The notes under the pieces are model-generated. The model was not told the origin of the DNA, ran no database searches, and saw only the letters and a program-made list of their open reading frames with translations. The translations under genes were made by a program, and so were the position numbers. This document shows positions 49,859 through 59,364 of a stretch of DNA of 64,000 bases, piece after piece. This DNA comes from Dissophora ornata (taxonomy: Eukaryota > Mortierellomycota > Mortierellomycetes > Mortierellales > Mortierellaceae). The stretch is taken from contig MU616602.1 of the NCBI GenBank assembly GCA_025201705.1, positions 23,762 through 87,761 of the forward strand, in the 5' to 3' direction. How positions within the stretch are numbered: the stretch's first letter is position 1; every line of letters begins with the position of its first letter.

Positions 49859-50782
49859 ATGGGGGGTCGTCAAGGTGGAATTGCTCATCTCAGAGTACCG
49901 TCGATGCTCTTTGTTGACCTCTCATTCAGAGTCGGGTCCAAACAATACCCGATCCAGATTTGCATGAACCCAATCTCCCGATTCTTTGTCGCTCTGCCGA
50001 GAGAGTGGCAAACGAGGGACGTGCGAGGTTTAAAAAGTTGTTTCGACTGGTTTTCTTGTGCCACATCAAGATAGATGAGATGTCATACGATATTTATTTG
50101 GCGAAGCACAATGGACACGACCTGGAGAAGCCAGACGAAATCCTTGAGGAGTGTGGTTCATACGCACTGACAATGTTGCAAATGGTCGAGTGCGGTCTGC
50201 CGTCCCAGTCGTGGAACACATCCAGGTGGTCGAGAGAAATGACGAGGTCCCGGAGAACCTCGATTTCGCAAAAAGGAGCCTCGGTGAGCTTGTGGGCGAA
50301 TGTATAACTTTCATCAAGAATGAGGCAAGAAACAGCCCGCTCCGACTGCTGGAGTTGCTCGAACTGGAGGTACCAGAAGGAGCAGACCTTCGGCAACCCA
50401 AGCATTGTTTGAGAGTCATTGACAAATTCCGCCTCCTGGGGAATTTGTACCACATTGTCACGGCTGAGGAGCGCGTCAAATAGGTTAGCAAGTGTCAAAC
50501 CATGATATTTACCACCTATCTTCAACCAATCAGTTGAAGGAGATCGTTCGTGCCAACGAAGGATCGTTTATCGAGCAAGAGTGCAAAGTCAACGTCCACC
50601 TCACATCCAATACCTTGGCGACGCAGTTCTCTAAGGAACTCATGAGGGTTCGTTGCGTTCGAAAGCTCACGATCACCCTCGACTGGGACGTCACAAGGAA
50701 TGATGTTCAGACGTTTGCCACAGCTGTCAAGAAGGTGAAGGTAATCCGTATTTTGGTGCAGAGACTCCCAGAGTATTACTAA
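49859..50782 (+). pseudogene. Decayed member of a Mortierella-type repeat-protein family
   Basis: Protein-like segments occur in three frames in the proper order: RFFVALPREWQTRD (from 49970), then ARFKKLFRLVFLCHI and AKHNGHDLEKPDEILEECGS (frame of 49960), then NLDFAKRSLGELVGEC and EGADLRQPKHCLRVIDKFR followed by LLGNLYHIVTAEE (frame of 50151), and finally LKEIVRANEGSFIE and LTSNTLATQFSKELMRVRC (frame of 50492). At least two frameshifts and a stop after ERVK (50483) break it. I recall this arrangement as a large lineage-specific family in Mortierella genomes of unknown function. This copy sits in the spacer of the inverted duplication and cannot code for a full protein. Confidence 0.62.
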
Positions 50783-51564
50783 ACTGCTGAAAGTGCAGGA
50801 AACTGCTGGAAGCCGCTGTACAATGCAACTTGTGCTGAAAAGCACTAGATAGTGCAAAAATATTGCTAGATAGTGCTGCCGGATAAACAATAAAAGAGTC
50901 GCGTTGAAAGTCATTTAGCACTACTAAAGAGTGCCTACATTCACAACCTCAGTAATGCCAAATTGCTATCATACCGATATTAATGGAAAACATGTGAATC
51001 GCTGCCTGAGCATCGCAGGGAACGTTGATATACACAGCCTGTCAGCAGTCTAAAGATTCTGACTGTCCGTAGATCCCTCCGATGTAACGTTTTGGCCATG
51101 TGTCCTTTGACGCGGTTGCCGTATGCCGTGTCGGCAGTGCGTCTTCCCAAAATCAAGAGAGATACCAGAGCCTTCATGAGCTTGATTCACTTCTTATGGC
51201 AATCGGATGAAAGTCCTTGCAGACATTACTTCCCTTCGTCAACTAGCATTTCATGGATACTATACAGAATCTTAGATTATATTATGCTGTAGGGCTCCAT
51301 GTCCTCGTGGAATGCAGTCATCAACGCGTCCATACTTTTGATCGAGACTATCATTTGAAATAGGTGATCACTCATTATAGTCCGCTTATCCGTCGGCAAC
51401 TGAAGGAACTGATGTTGCCTGAATGCCGTGGTAGATTCTGTCAATGGTGAACAAGTATTGTTATCCTAATCCGTGTCACTTCCACCACTCCAGTTGGTCC
51501 AACCAACATTTGGTTGTTTAAAACGCCTTTTGCAACCACAGCACAAGTGTAATAATTTATGTCG
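50783..51564. other. Spacer of the inverted duplication, no gene seen
   Basis: No coding frame is supported. A cluster of short TAGTGC/AGTGCT motifs at 50845-50935 looks like a minor local repeat. The rest appears to be unique, AT-balanced sequence. Confidence 0.45.
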
Positions 51565-52160
51565 TTTGTCACTTTACGCCGGGGTTTATTCTTGGTTGAG
51601 CGAGATATAGAGCTGGCAGGTGAAAGGTGATGATATCAATCTCTTGCAATCGTTTGAGCACCTTCAAGATGAGCGTTTTCACTTTTCCTTGATCCGTTAC
51701 GCCTTCCTTCGGCATTCGCTCGAATAGAGAGCGCACTGCATATCCCAGGTTTAGGAATATAGATATCTGCACAGCGCCAGGGACTTTGTCCACATCGAAG
51801 AGAGTTTCCAGCTGATGGATGAATCGACTCTGAGCTCCTCCACCACTGGGTTTGCCATCGAAACCGAGCTGCTTGCCATGGCCAAGACAATAGGAAAACC
51901 TCTGTGATAGCCGGTCGATTGCTGCTCACTGTTGACAGAATTTCAGCCATGGTTGAAGTTTCCTCCTCATTGAACAAGCACTTGTCCAGCTTCTCCAACA
52001 TCTGCAGCCTCTCGTTATTGGGTCTCCTTCAAAATGAACCTACAACCCATCCCCTGGAAGACCCTGTGGCGGTCTGGGCTTTTCTTCCTTCTCAGACTGC
52101 AGTTTGTTGTCTATGGTTGAAGAAATCGCTCTGGGCGTGTATTAAGCCAGCTATTATGCA
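51565..52160 (-). pseudogene. Decayed unknown gene of the right arm
   Basis: Minus-strand pieces MLEKLDKCLFNEEETSTMAE, RPAITEVFLLSWPWQAARF and, in another frame, FDVDKVPGAVQISIFLNLGY then AVRSLFERMPKEGVTDQGK and LKRLQEIDIITFHLPAL, form one protein if a single-base shift near 51860 is ignored. It is the better-preserved copy of the left-arm relic. No known domain is recognised. Composition is helical and Leu-rich. Confidence 0.5.
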
Positions 52161-52382
52161 ATACTTGCTCACAAGAAAACCCCCTGCGCTTTGTTCCTCT
52201 TGATCTGGTGTAGTTGCACCACCGCTCTAAGTGAGCAACAAATTAATTATGTCGTCTATTCCATGTCTGCACCTACCATTCTATCATTTCCAATAAATAG
52301 AGAAGCAGTCGTTCCAACTCCACCAAATTCCCTTGCACGGCAATAGAAACCAATCCCTCCATCATCGACTCTCAGAACAGGC

Positions 52383-52760
52383 ATGAGTCCACCTTCGAAT
52401 CCTTCAGTGCAACAGTGCAAAGCTGTGGGTTTACAAAAGCTCCCTTACAATCCGTCGGCTTACCAAGTCTCACCTACTGGCCTGGTCTCTGGACAGCCCA
52501 TTATTCGCGATACCTCTCGTGCTGTGGACGCAAACACGGGAACGACATCGAACGCAAACGCAAACCCAACGACTTCACAGCATGGAAACCAAGAAAGACT
52601 CCCCGACAGACAAGCCACTGTTGCCGCGACGCAAGTAGCGAGTGCCGCTGGTACTGTCAGAACCGCCTCATGTTCAAGTTCCCGAACTCTGCTCCAGCAC
52701 CAGCACGCAACCACCGTCATCAAGAAACAAGAACAAAAAATAACAAATCACGATTTTTAA
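52383..52760 (+). CDS. Unknown Ser/Asn/Thr-rich small protein, copy B
   Basis: An uninterrupted frame of 125 residues begins MSPPSNPSVQQCKAVGLQ, continues with KLPYNPSAYQVSPTGLVSG, a Thr/Asn-rich low-complexity middle and an Ala/Ser/Gln tail. It is the longest and best-kept of three copies in this island. The protein has no signal peptide, membrane span or recognisable domain and is probably disordered. Whether it is the whole protein or the first exon of a longer one cannot be told; the 3' end runs into AT-rich sequence. Function unknown. Existence of three related copies is the main support that it is, or was, a real gene. Confidence 0.45.
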   Translation: MSPPSNPSVQQCKAVGLQKLPYNPSAYQVSPTGLVSGQPIIRDTSRAVDANTGTTSNANANPTTSQHGNQERLPDRQATVAATQVASAAGTVRTASCSSSRTLLQHQHATTVIKKQEQKITNHDF

Positions 52761-53009
52761 TTTAACATTTTTTAGTTTTACCCGCGAAAACTCCGCGGGA
52801 ATATACTTTACTTTTTGAGAACCTGAATGAATTCCTTTTAAAACGTGGGAGCGAGCGTGGCAAAGCAAGTATAACTTTACGACTCAATTCAAATTTTATA
52901 ATTCAAAAATATATTCATCTGCGGCTTCTTGACGAGGACTCTGTTCATCTTATTTTATATAAGATTCCTTTGGGTAGGAAGGTATCATAAAGTATCGTAA
53001 ACACGTTGC

Positions 53010-54050
53010 AACAGCTACCTATGATAAGCTTCTCCAACTCCTGTCAAGTTCAGCGCCAATCAATATCGAACCGCCTGTGCTGCACTATTGCCATACTGGA
53101 AACACGGCAGTTTCGAGTCCTTCGACACTATATCGATCTACAATACAATGTTCTACGTGTGTTTCCGCACCGCCATGAACGCCTTCTTCAGCAGTGCCTT
53201 GACCTCTGTAAACTTTTCGCTGTTGACACCTCCGAGTACATCGATGTACTCTTGTGGCAGCTTGAATGGTGCGAGTTCAAACCCGACAGATCCGCGAGAG
53301 TTTGACAACATGATTCTAACGTCGGTATGGACGATATGACCCTCAGTATCCAACAAGATATTGCCGTTGTGGCTACCGCGAATCTGCAGGACGTATGTGA
53401 TCACAGAGTAGGCTGCCAGGGATCTCATAAAGTTATGCTGAGCCCTTGATGAACTTTTCGCTTGCAGGATCGCCGAATTTCTGCCGACCTCATTCGAGTG
53501 GATAGAAATAGTGTTGCGGACGGTCTTGATCAGTCCAGAGTCATCCAAAGTAACAAGGTCACATATGCTATAGAATGAAGATACTTTGATTAAATACTGC
53601 GCCTTGGTCCATGTTCTTTGTAATAAAGGCGATGTGCGAGACCTACTATGTGATCCAGACATCAACCTCGGCACGCTCCCTTTCCATCTCATTTCACTGA
53701 CTAATTGGACAAGCGGGCTTCTCTTGCACCAAATATGCACCGCTTCAAATGATTATAGCGTGGACACGGCATACTAATGTTCAGCAACACGGCATACTAA
53801 TGTTCAGCAACACGGTTATAAATAATTCGAGATGCAAACACAACGAACAATAAATTGCTGATCATTTCTATAGCTCCTTACCACTTGGATCGTTGATGGC
53901 GGCGTTGACCATAATCTTGCTCTAATTATACAATGTTTCCCGCCTCCTACGTCGCTGCTCATATACTCCACCTTCATTCCCTGTATCCTTTGTTCCTTCA
54001 GAGCCTTCATCTCCTCGATACTCTTGGCAATGATATCCTCCCTGACGAGC
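53010..54050 (-). pseudogene. PIK1 pseudogene (3' half of PI4-kinase)
   Basis: The minus strand repeats the linker and kinase domain of PIK1. The stretch HNGNILLDTEGHIVH is conserved, but the catalytic loop DRHNGN has become GSHNGN and the metal-binding HIDFGF has become HTDVRI, so catalysis would be abolished even if expressed. Exon material corresponding to 47399-47519 is deleted, fusing NEVGR to the next exon, and the last ~70 residues are scrambled by indels (53010-53150). The former intron at about 53570-53600 is still visible. The upstream piece at 53880-54050 matches the EDIRAKIIKEM region. The parent is the intact gene at 44206-48067. Confidence 0.9.
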
Positions 54051-54109
54051 ACACATCTCGAATCCCAAATTTGGCGTGGTCCTTGTACACCCGGCACAAA
54101 AAATGCTCA

Positions 54110-54420
54110 ATTGGCCATAAGGCAGGCCATGCTGCGCGATACTGAGGAAAGTGGTACTCGCTGCTTGCCCTCGCAGCGACAGCGGCTTGCTTGCCGCCGA
54201 GGTGTCTTTCTTAGTTTCCATGCAGTGAAGTCGTCTGGCTCGCGTTCGCGTTTGATGTCGTTCTCGCATTTGTGTCAGCAGCACGGGAGGTATCGCGGAT
54301 AGGGATCTGTCCAGAGACCAGACCAGTAGGTGAGACGTGATAAGCCGACGGATTGTAAGGGAGCTTTTGCAAACCCACGGATTTGCACTGTTGCACTGAA
54401 GGATTCGAAGGTGGACTCAT
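54110..54420 (-). pseudogene. Unknown Ser/Asn-rich small protein, copy C
   Basis: The frame from 54420 begins MSPPSNPSVQQCKSVGLQ and continues KLPYNPSAYHVSPTGLVSG, closely matching copy B, then stops at 54211 after LHGN. Sequence similarity to copy A (GGAAAGTGGTACT block) continues to about 54115. It lies just outside the inverted duplication and in the same orientation as the PIK1 pseudogene, so it is an extra copy not explained by the duplication itself. Confidence 0.5.
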
Positions 54421-54779
54421 GATTAATCTGAGAGTCGATGATGGAAGGAATGGTTTCGATTGTTGTGCAAGGGGAGTCGGTAGTGCCTTATATAGGAATA
54501 TAGGATATATAAAAAATGTGATCGTTTGCTTATCGCGTCGCCTATCAAACATCTGACCAGCCCATGGCCAAGCGCAGGAAAGCACAGAGAGCAGCTCTTG
54601 AACGCTTGAATATAAACACATCATAGAAAATGATACGGCATACCTGACACAGCGAATTAAGTAAATCAAGTTGGAAAAAAAAAAAAAAAACCACAGCTCT
54701 CACCCCACTTTGAGAGGAGAATCTGTCAAACGTCAGTTTAGTGCCATGCATTTCAGGCTCAAGATCTTCTATTTCAAAC

Positions 54780-55870
54780 ATCGCTATGCTGCTGTCGATA
54801 GGGACCGAAAGATGCAAGGAAAACCACTTCGGACTCTCGAGACGCCATACCATCCACCAACTCTTGGTATTTGTGAATGTGTGCGTTGTCAATAATAACA
54901 ATGGCGTTCGGAAATAGCCATGGGTTGAGGTGTGGACAGTCAATTCCCGTTATAATGACATGTTTTGTACAGAGATTTGGAGGTATCATTATAAGCGATT
55001 GTATGGGAATGTCGTTACAACGAGAAGAAATGCATAGTAAAAAAATATAATGAGAATTCAAATGGTGCTGCTACGTGGAAAATGTCAGTACAGCGGGTGG
55101 CATTATAACGGGAGTTGACTGTATTGTGGAATGTGTGACGAGTGAACGTGTCTGGGGTGTATATCCCCAGGCCAGGAAGCTCTTATGATTGAAAGCTGCA
55201 AGAACTGATGCCCGCATTCCACGAAAAAATGGAAGATTCACAATGGCTGGCGTCCTAATCGGCGACCAGGCGCACTTTCGCAAAGTTGCCCACCCGCCTT
55301 TGCTTATTTCGTTCACGAAGACCAGCCGTTCCGCTTGAGGTACAAGGAGTTTGGGCAAAATTCGAAGCCTATAATTTACTGCGGAAGAGCTTTGCGGTCT
55401 CGCTTGTCTAATACCTTCCATAGGCATTTGAGATAGCGACTGTGCGCGTGGCAGATGGAAAGGATGGACATAGTTGAGATGGGAACAAAAATAACCCATT
55501 CTTTATGTGTCCAGTATTCTAATTTTGAAAGAACAATTGTTACTGAAAAACTATTCAAAAGCAGGACCCCGGACAAAGATCTTGATCGACTCATTTCTCA
55601 AGTCAAAAGGACAACTCGGATAATTCCCGAAGACGTATAATAATTCAGATGCTCTCATACGCCGACCCAATACTTCTGGTCATGAAGGATTGATGGTCTG
55701 GTGTATGATGCCCTGCACTGACACTTTAGTTTGCCCAAGAGACGATGGTACCCTGATGGCCTGATCAGCACCTTGATGGCGGAAAACCACATCAATAGGC
55801 AGATTGTCGAGATCCTCTTACTCTCACGGAATTTTCTGGAGATGATCAATATCGTCAAGAGGGTATGCGG
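54780..55870 (-). mobile_element. Tc1/mariner-like transposase relic
   Basis: Minus-strand pieces in order: an HTH-like N-terminal part (frame of 55858-55655), a catalytic-core start LVFVNEISKGGW (normally an LVFIDE-type first Asp; here the Asp is Asn), RCAW/KCAWSP, FFRGMRASVLAAF and WGYTPQTRS, and, beyond an insertion, PHLNPWLFPNAIVIIDNAHIH, which holds the second catalytic Asp. This is the DDE_3 endonuclease pattern of Tc1/mariner elements. Stops, frameshifts and the lost first Asp show it is dead. A 187-bp insert splits it (next entry). Confidence 0.75.
54936..55122. mobile_element. MITE-like insert with 22-bp terminal inverted repeats
   Basis: The ends at 54936-54957 and 55101-55122 are inverted repeats that match at 21 of 22 positions (CATTATAACGGGA...GACTGT). 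The 187-bp interior has no coding capacity. It interrupts the transposase relic exactly between the WGYTPQTRS block and the PHLNPWLF block, which would be nearly contiguous without it. A TA lies to the right of the right end, compatible with a TA target site; the left TA is not seen. It is best read as a non-autonomous DNA transposon of the Tc1/pogo kind. Confidence 0.8.
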
Positions 55871-56011
55871 TGGTCAAAGTGGATTAGTACCTGAACACCA
55901 CGGCAGTGGAAGAGAAAATACTGCGCCAACCAAAAAAGGGGGGGATATACCAAGCTGGTGGGTCAAACTTAAATATTATTATTCATTGACCAATGTAAAG
56001 TAACACTTTTC

Positions 56012-56527
56012 TCACCCTAAACTAGTGGTTTCATCATCATGCTCAGAATTCTCGGCCTTGCTATTAGTGTCCTCTTGAGTGCGGCGGAATCGGCGAAGAA
56101 AACAAAAGGCGTTGGGGAGTAGAGCCACAACAGCAGTGATGTATGCTATCATACTCAGCATGACCATCGTAGCATAGGTGGGATGCATTTTGATTAAAAG
56201 TATAGTGTATGGTGTCACAGTGTAAGTAGCAAAGAGAACGAGGGGTTGACGCATTGTGATGGCCGCCGCCATTCCAGGAAACGCTGCCATGAATACCAGG
56301 AAGATGAACCCAGGCCAGATGTGGTCACCTGTGCAAGACGGGTGACAGTGGGTGAGGGCGAGAGACTATGCGAGAGTCCCATTCGAAATCACGGTCGAGA
56401 AGGAGTGAACTGACCCAGGCCTCTTACCTTCGGGGTCTTGGCGGGGCTCGTAGACCTTATGCACAGTCGAAGCGATGCTCTCGACAGCATAGAGAACTAC
56501 GAAGAGGCGAATCCAGAATTTCTCCAT
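56012..56527 (-). CDS. Small multi-span membrane protein, unknown function
   Basis: Two exons (56527-56428, 56328-56012) give 138 residues with matching phase and a clear GTAAGA/CACAG intron. The N-terminus MEKFWIRLFVVLYAVESIAS is a signal anchor or first span. Three further hydrophobic helices follow (FIFLVFMAAFPGMAAAI, LVLFATYTVTPYTILL, MVMLSMIAYITAVVALL), with a short basic turn FLRRFRR and an acidic Ser/Asp tail. The topology resembles small four-span proteins such as the EXPERA/TMEM97-like group, and WxxP/Pxx motifs in the loops fit loosely, but I do not claim that assignment. No neighbours suggest a role. Confidence 0.65.
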
Positions 56528-58043
56528 GGTTTTTGAAGGTGGGTGGTTTGTTACGAGGATAGAAGGATGGGATTGGGATTGAACTCTGGCTGTGCCTGGG
56601 AAAAAAATGCTGTCGTTTTATAGGAGCATGATCGACTTTTGCACATTTGCAAGTACAATTACTAGGTCACGGTGATGCTGGCCCATGTGCAAGAGGTTGC
56701 GCACAATTTTTTCGACGTTTTCGACTTTCCACAGGAGGAGGCAGTGTTAAAATGGGGGAATCATGCGATGGCACAGTACACATGGACCACTCAACTCTCT
56801 GCCTCACTTTCAGTTACAATCTGGCTGTGGGACAGAAAGCCATTCACTAGCTGACTTTCGAGGACCGACGTTGGAGGGAAAGCAAAAAAATGAACTTGCC
56901 CCACTCGACGACATGAGATACGTAGCAGAACTTGGAAACGCAAAAGAACGACTTGTTTGTTTTTACAACAATAGTAACTGTGTGCTCCAGGAGGCGCCAG
57001 CGGGACGCCAGTAAGGCTCGGGATGTCGAGCACAGTGTTACAACTGACCGCAAGAGTAAGCAGGTGAACTCAAGCGAGACCCGAGGTCGTAGTGACGCAA
57101 TCGAGAGCCTTCTCTTTCTCTCTCTTTCTCGGACGTCCAATCATGGAATGGCCCCTTTAAGAGAGAGACACTCAGCACCAAGTGTAAAACGAGACCCGAC
57201 TCGGCAACACCACATCGCCAGTCATCTGTTTCAAAGACCGTTGCTCTCTATCAGGGATTCCCATACGCGAGTCGTATGACCCACGCGTCAACTACGAACG
57301 CATTCGCACCAACGGCGAGCATCCACGCCAAGTAGCCCAAAGTCCTGAGGACGAGAACACGCTCTGCCCTAGCAGAACAATCGCCAGGTCACAAAAAAGT
57401 AAACTTGGGAAGAAGACGTCAAGTCACTTTGTCGTGCTTTTTTTTTTTTTACACTGGTGAAGTCGATTTTCTTTAAGAGTGGCTGTGCAATTTGCTTGAT
57501 GTCAACTATATAGGTTTCACAAATACGCGACAAACGACAAGCCACACACCGATATTTCCAGCTGGTTGCTGTTCACTTTGAGCAATCGTAGATCAAAATC
57601 ACGAAAAAAACCTCCCTCTTCTTTGCACATCCACTTTAAGTTTTTTTTTCTTTGTTAGTCTCCTTGGAATATCGCACTGTTCGCCCCCCGATGATGCACT
57701 TCAAAAGTCGCAAATTGTTGGTTCGAGATCCAGACTAGTAGAAACCTTTGGGGCCAATGTAAAAAATTGCTCGCTATATAATGTATCGTTTTTGTGAGAG
57801 TCGGGCAGCACAATTTGGGCCTCCAAATTGGTCGGTCGGGAGATCGGCACTTGGACCAAAAAAAAAAACAAAATCCTGCTTTTAAGGTCGGAGTCTAGTG
57901 TCGCGATCACTCATTCCGTTTTCTGGTCATAGTTTTGAGGGGTTTGTTGTAAACATCCTTGGTTTTATGCACACTATTTATTGATGTAAATACATCTTCT
58001 ACACATGTCCACTGATTGTCCTTGACGAAATCTCCAGATGGTC
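56528..58043. other. Gene-poor spacer
   Basis: No domain-bearing frame is present in this 1.5-kb stretch. It has several homopolymer T or A runs (57440-57451, 57860-57869). The block starting TGTTACAACTG at 57031 looks superficially like an LTR start, but no matching second copy or end is seen. Confidence 0.5.
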
Positions 58044-58959
58044 CTACTGCAGACTTTGAAAGATTTTGGAAGCAAGCGAGGCGATAATTGCAGCCTTGTG
58101 CGCGTGCTCCAAACGTCCGAATGCCTCCATGACACTGACCCCTTTTTGATCCCTGATACGTCCCAACGTCTTGCCTCCGTATGCTCCCTAGGATGGGCGA
58201 ATGCAAGGGGGAAAAAAAAGGGGGGCAAGAGAGCAGTGTTAATAGTTGACAGATACGGATGAGAGCAAGCCAATACACCAAAATCCCAAATCGCATTCAT
58301 TCAGTGGGCGTCACTCACCAACATGGCTCCAGGGATCCCTCCACAGATGAATCCAAGGGCAACGCCGGAGACCATTCCAATAGGCGAATAAAAATTACTC
58401 GGGTTCTCGACCTCGGGTCGAAGCAACTCCTCAAAGACACCTCCAAAGACCGACTCTGGCTCTGCGTGGTGCGAAGCAGACGTGGACCAGGAGCTCTTGG
58501 AAGCCCTGTTCTGAGATTTCCTGACATTGTCGTATTCCCGCCGCCTCTGTGGGTTCGAGAGCACGTAGTAGGCATCTATAAAGCAGTAGTTGTGTATGTT
58601 ACAAGGCGGGTCAAAAAAGGGACCAATAATAAAGCGACATGTGAGAGAGAGAGAGAGGGGCGAAGTACGTGTCATTACCTGCAACCTGCTGGAAGAGGGC
58701 CGTGGCTTCATCCTTGGAGAGCGGGCGTTCTCCTCCGATGTTTGTGGTCCTGTCGGGGTGTGTCCTGAGCGCCTCCCTCTTGTAGGCTTCACGAATCTGC
58801 TCTTCTGTAGCAGTCTCAGGGACCCTCAGGAGCTCTGGGGGAAGTAATGAGACAATTTATGAGAGAATGTCAGCGGGGGGAATGCTTTCCAAGAAGGCAC
58901 GCATGCAAGAACAAGGAGAGCGCGCAGGCAGTACCGTAGTAGTCGGGAAAGGTGCTCAT
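58044..58959 (-). CDS. J-domain (Hsp40) protein with Gly-rich membrane segment
   Basis: Four exons (58959-58935, 58834-58679, 58575-58319, 58187-58044) give 193 residues. The J domain is at the N-terminus: MSTFPDYYG, then ELLRVPETATEEQIREAY and the HPD motif in ALRTHPDRT, which stimulates Hsp70 ATPase. A Ser-rich linker with FGGVFEELLRPEV follows, then a Gly-zipper hydrophobic segment IGMVSGVALGFICGGIPGAM and the helical C-terminus GKTLGRIRDQKGVSVMEAF. The pattern J domain, VFEDLLRPEV, Gly-rich span, G-x-x-RD-KG is that of a fungal family of membrane-associated J proteins whose role is not well defined. The first exon is 25 nt. Confidence 0.88.
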
Positions 58960-59364
58960 GGCGGATCTTGTCGGATGGAGAAGAGGGCGAGAAGAAGAGG
59001 GTGAGCAGGGAATGAGATTAACGATGAACGATGAACGATGAACATCAACGAAGTAACGAGTAACGAGGACGGAGATTATTTGTGACAAACAAGAACCTCC
59101 AGGGTCATGGGATTTATTAGCGATGGTCTGTGTACACACGAGAGACAGATGCGGAGATTGCGGCTGCCCGACACACATGTCCAAAAGTCCATTTCTTCCC
59201 TTTTTTTGGGTGGCCCACACCGGACTATGCAAGCGCGTGTATGCGCGACAGACCGCGTTGTATTTCTGGAACCACTGACGACCGACATCTGATAGCCGAC
59301 AACTTTGCTAATCTGCGATATCTGGGATACCCCCCCCCCCTGCCCTGCGACTGCATCGCCTCTC
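58960..59364. other. Intergenic spacer
   Basis: Between the J-protein promoter and the RBR 3' end. A small ACGATGA tandem (about 59021-59045) and a C run (59328-59340) are present. No gene is seen. Confidence 0.5.

Larger units (their letters stand above)
51565..54045. repeat. Right arm of a large imperfect inverted duplication
   Basis: This is the inverted partner of 46712-49430. It carries, from right to left, the PIK1 pseudogene, copy B of the unknown small gene and the decayed Leu-rich gene, in the same relative order and orientation as the left arm. It has lost parts of the PIK1 exons and lacks the minisatellite expansion. Confidence 0.88.

Noticed and set aside
50094..50525. 143-residue minus-strand frame in the duplication spacer
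   Set aside because: It is antisense to the better-supported decayed family gene; its composition mirrors the plus-strand blocks.
57031..57300. Possible solo LTR starting TGTTACAACTG
   Set aside because: No second copy, no matching end and no target-site duplication could be seen in the window.
57716..57735. tRNA-like T-loop (GGTTCGAGATCC)
   Set aside because: No acceptor stem, D-loop or anticodon arm could be folded around it.
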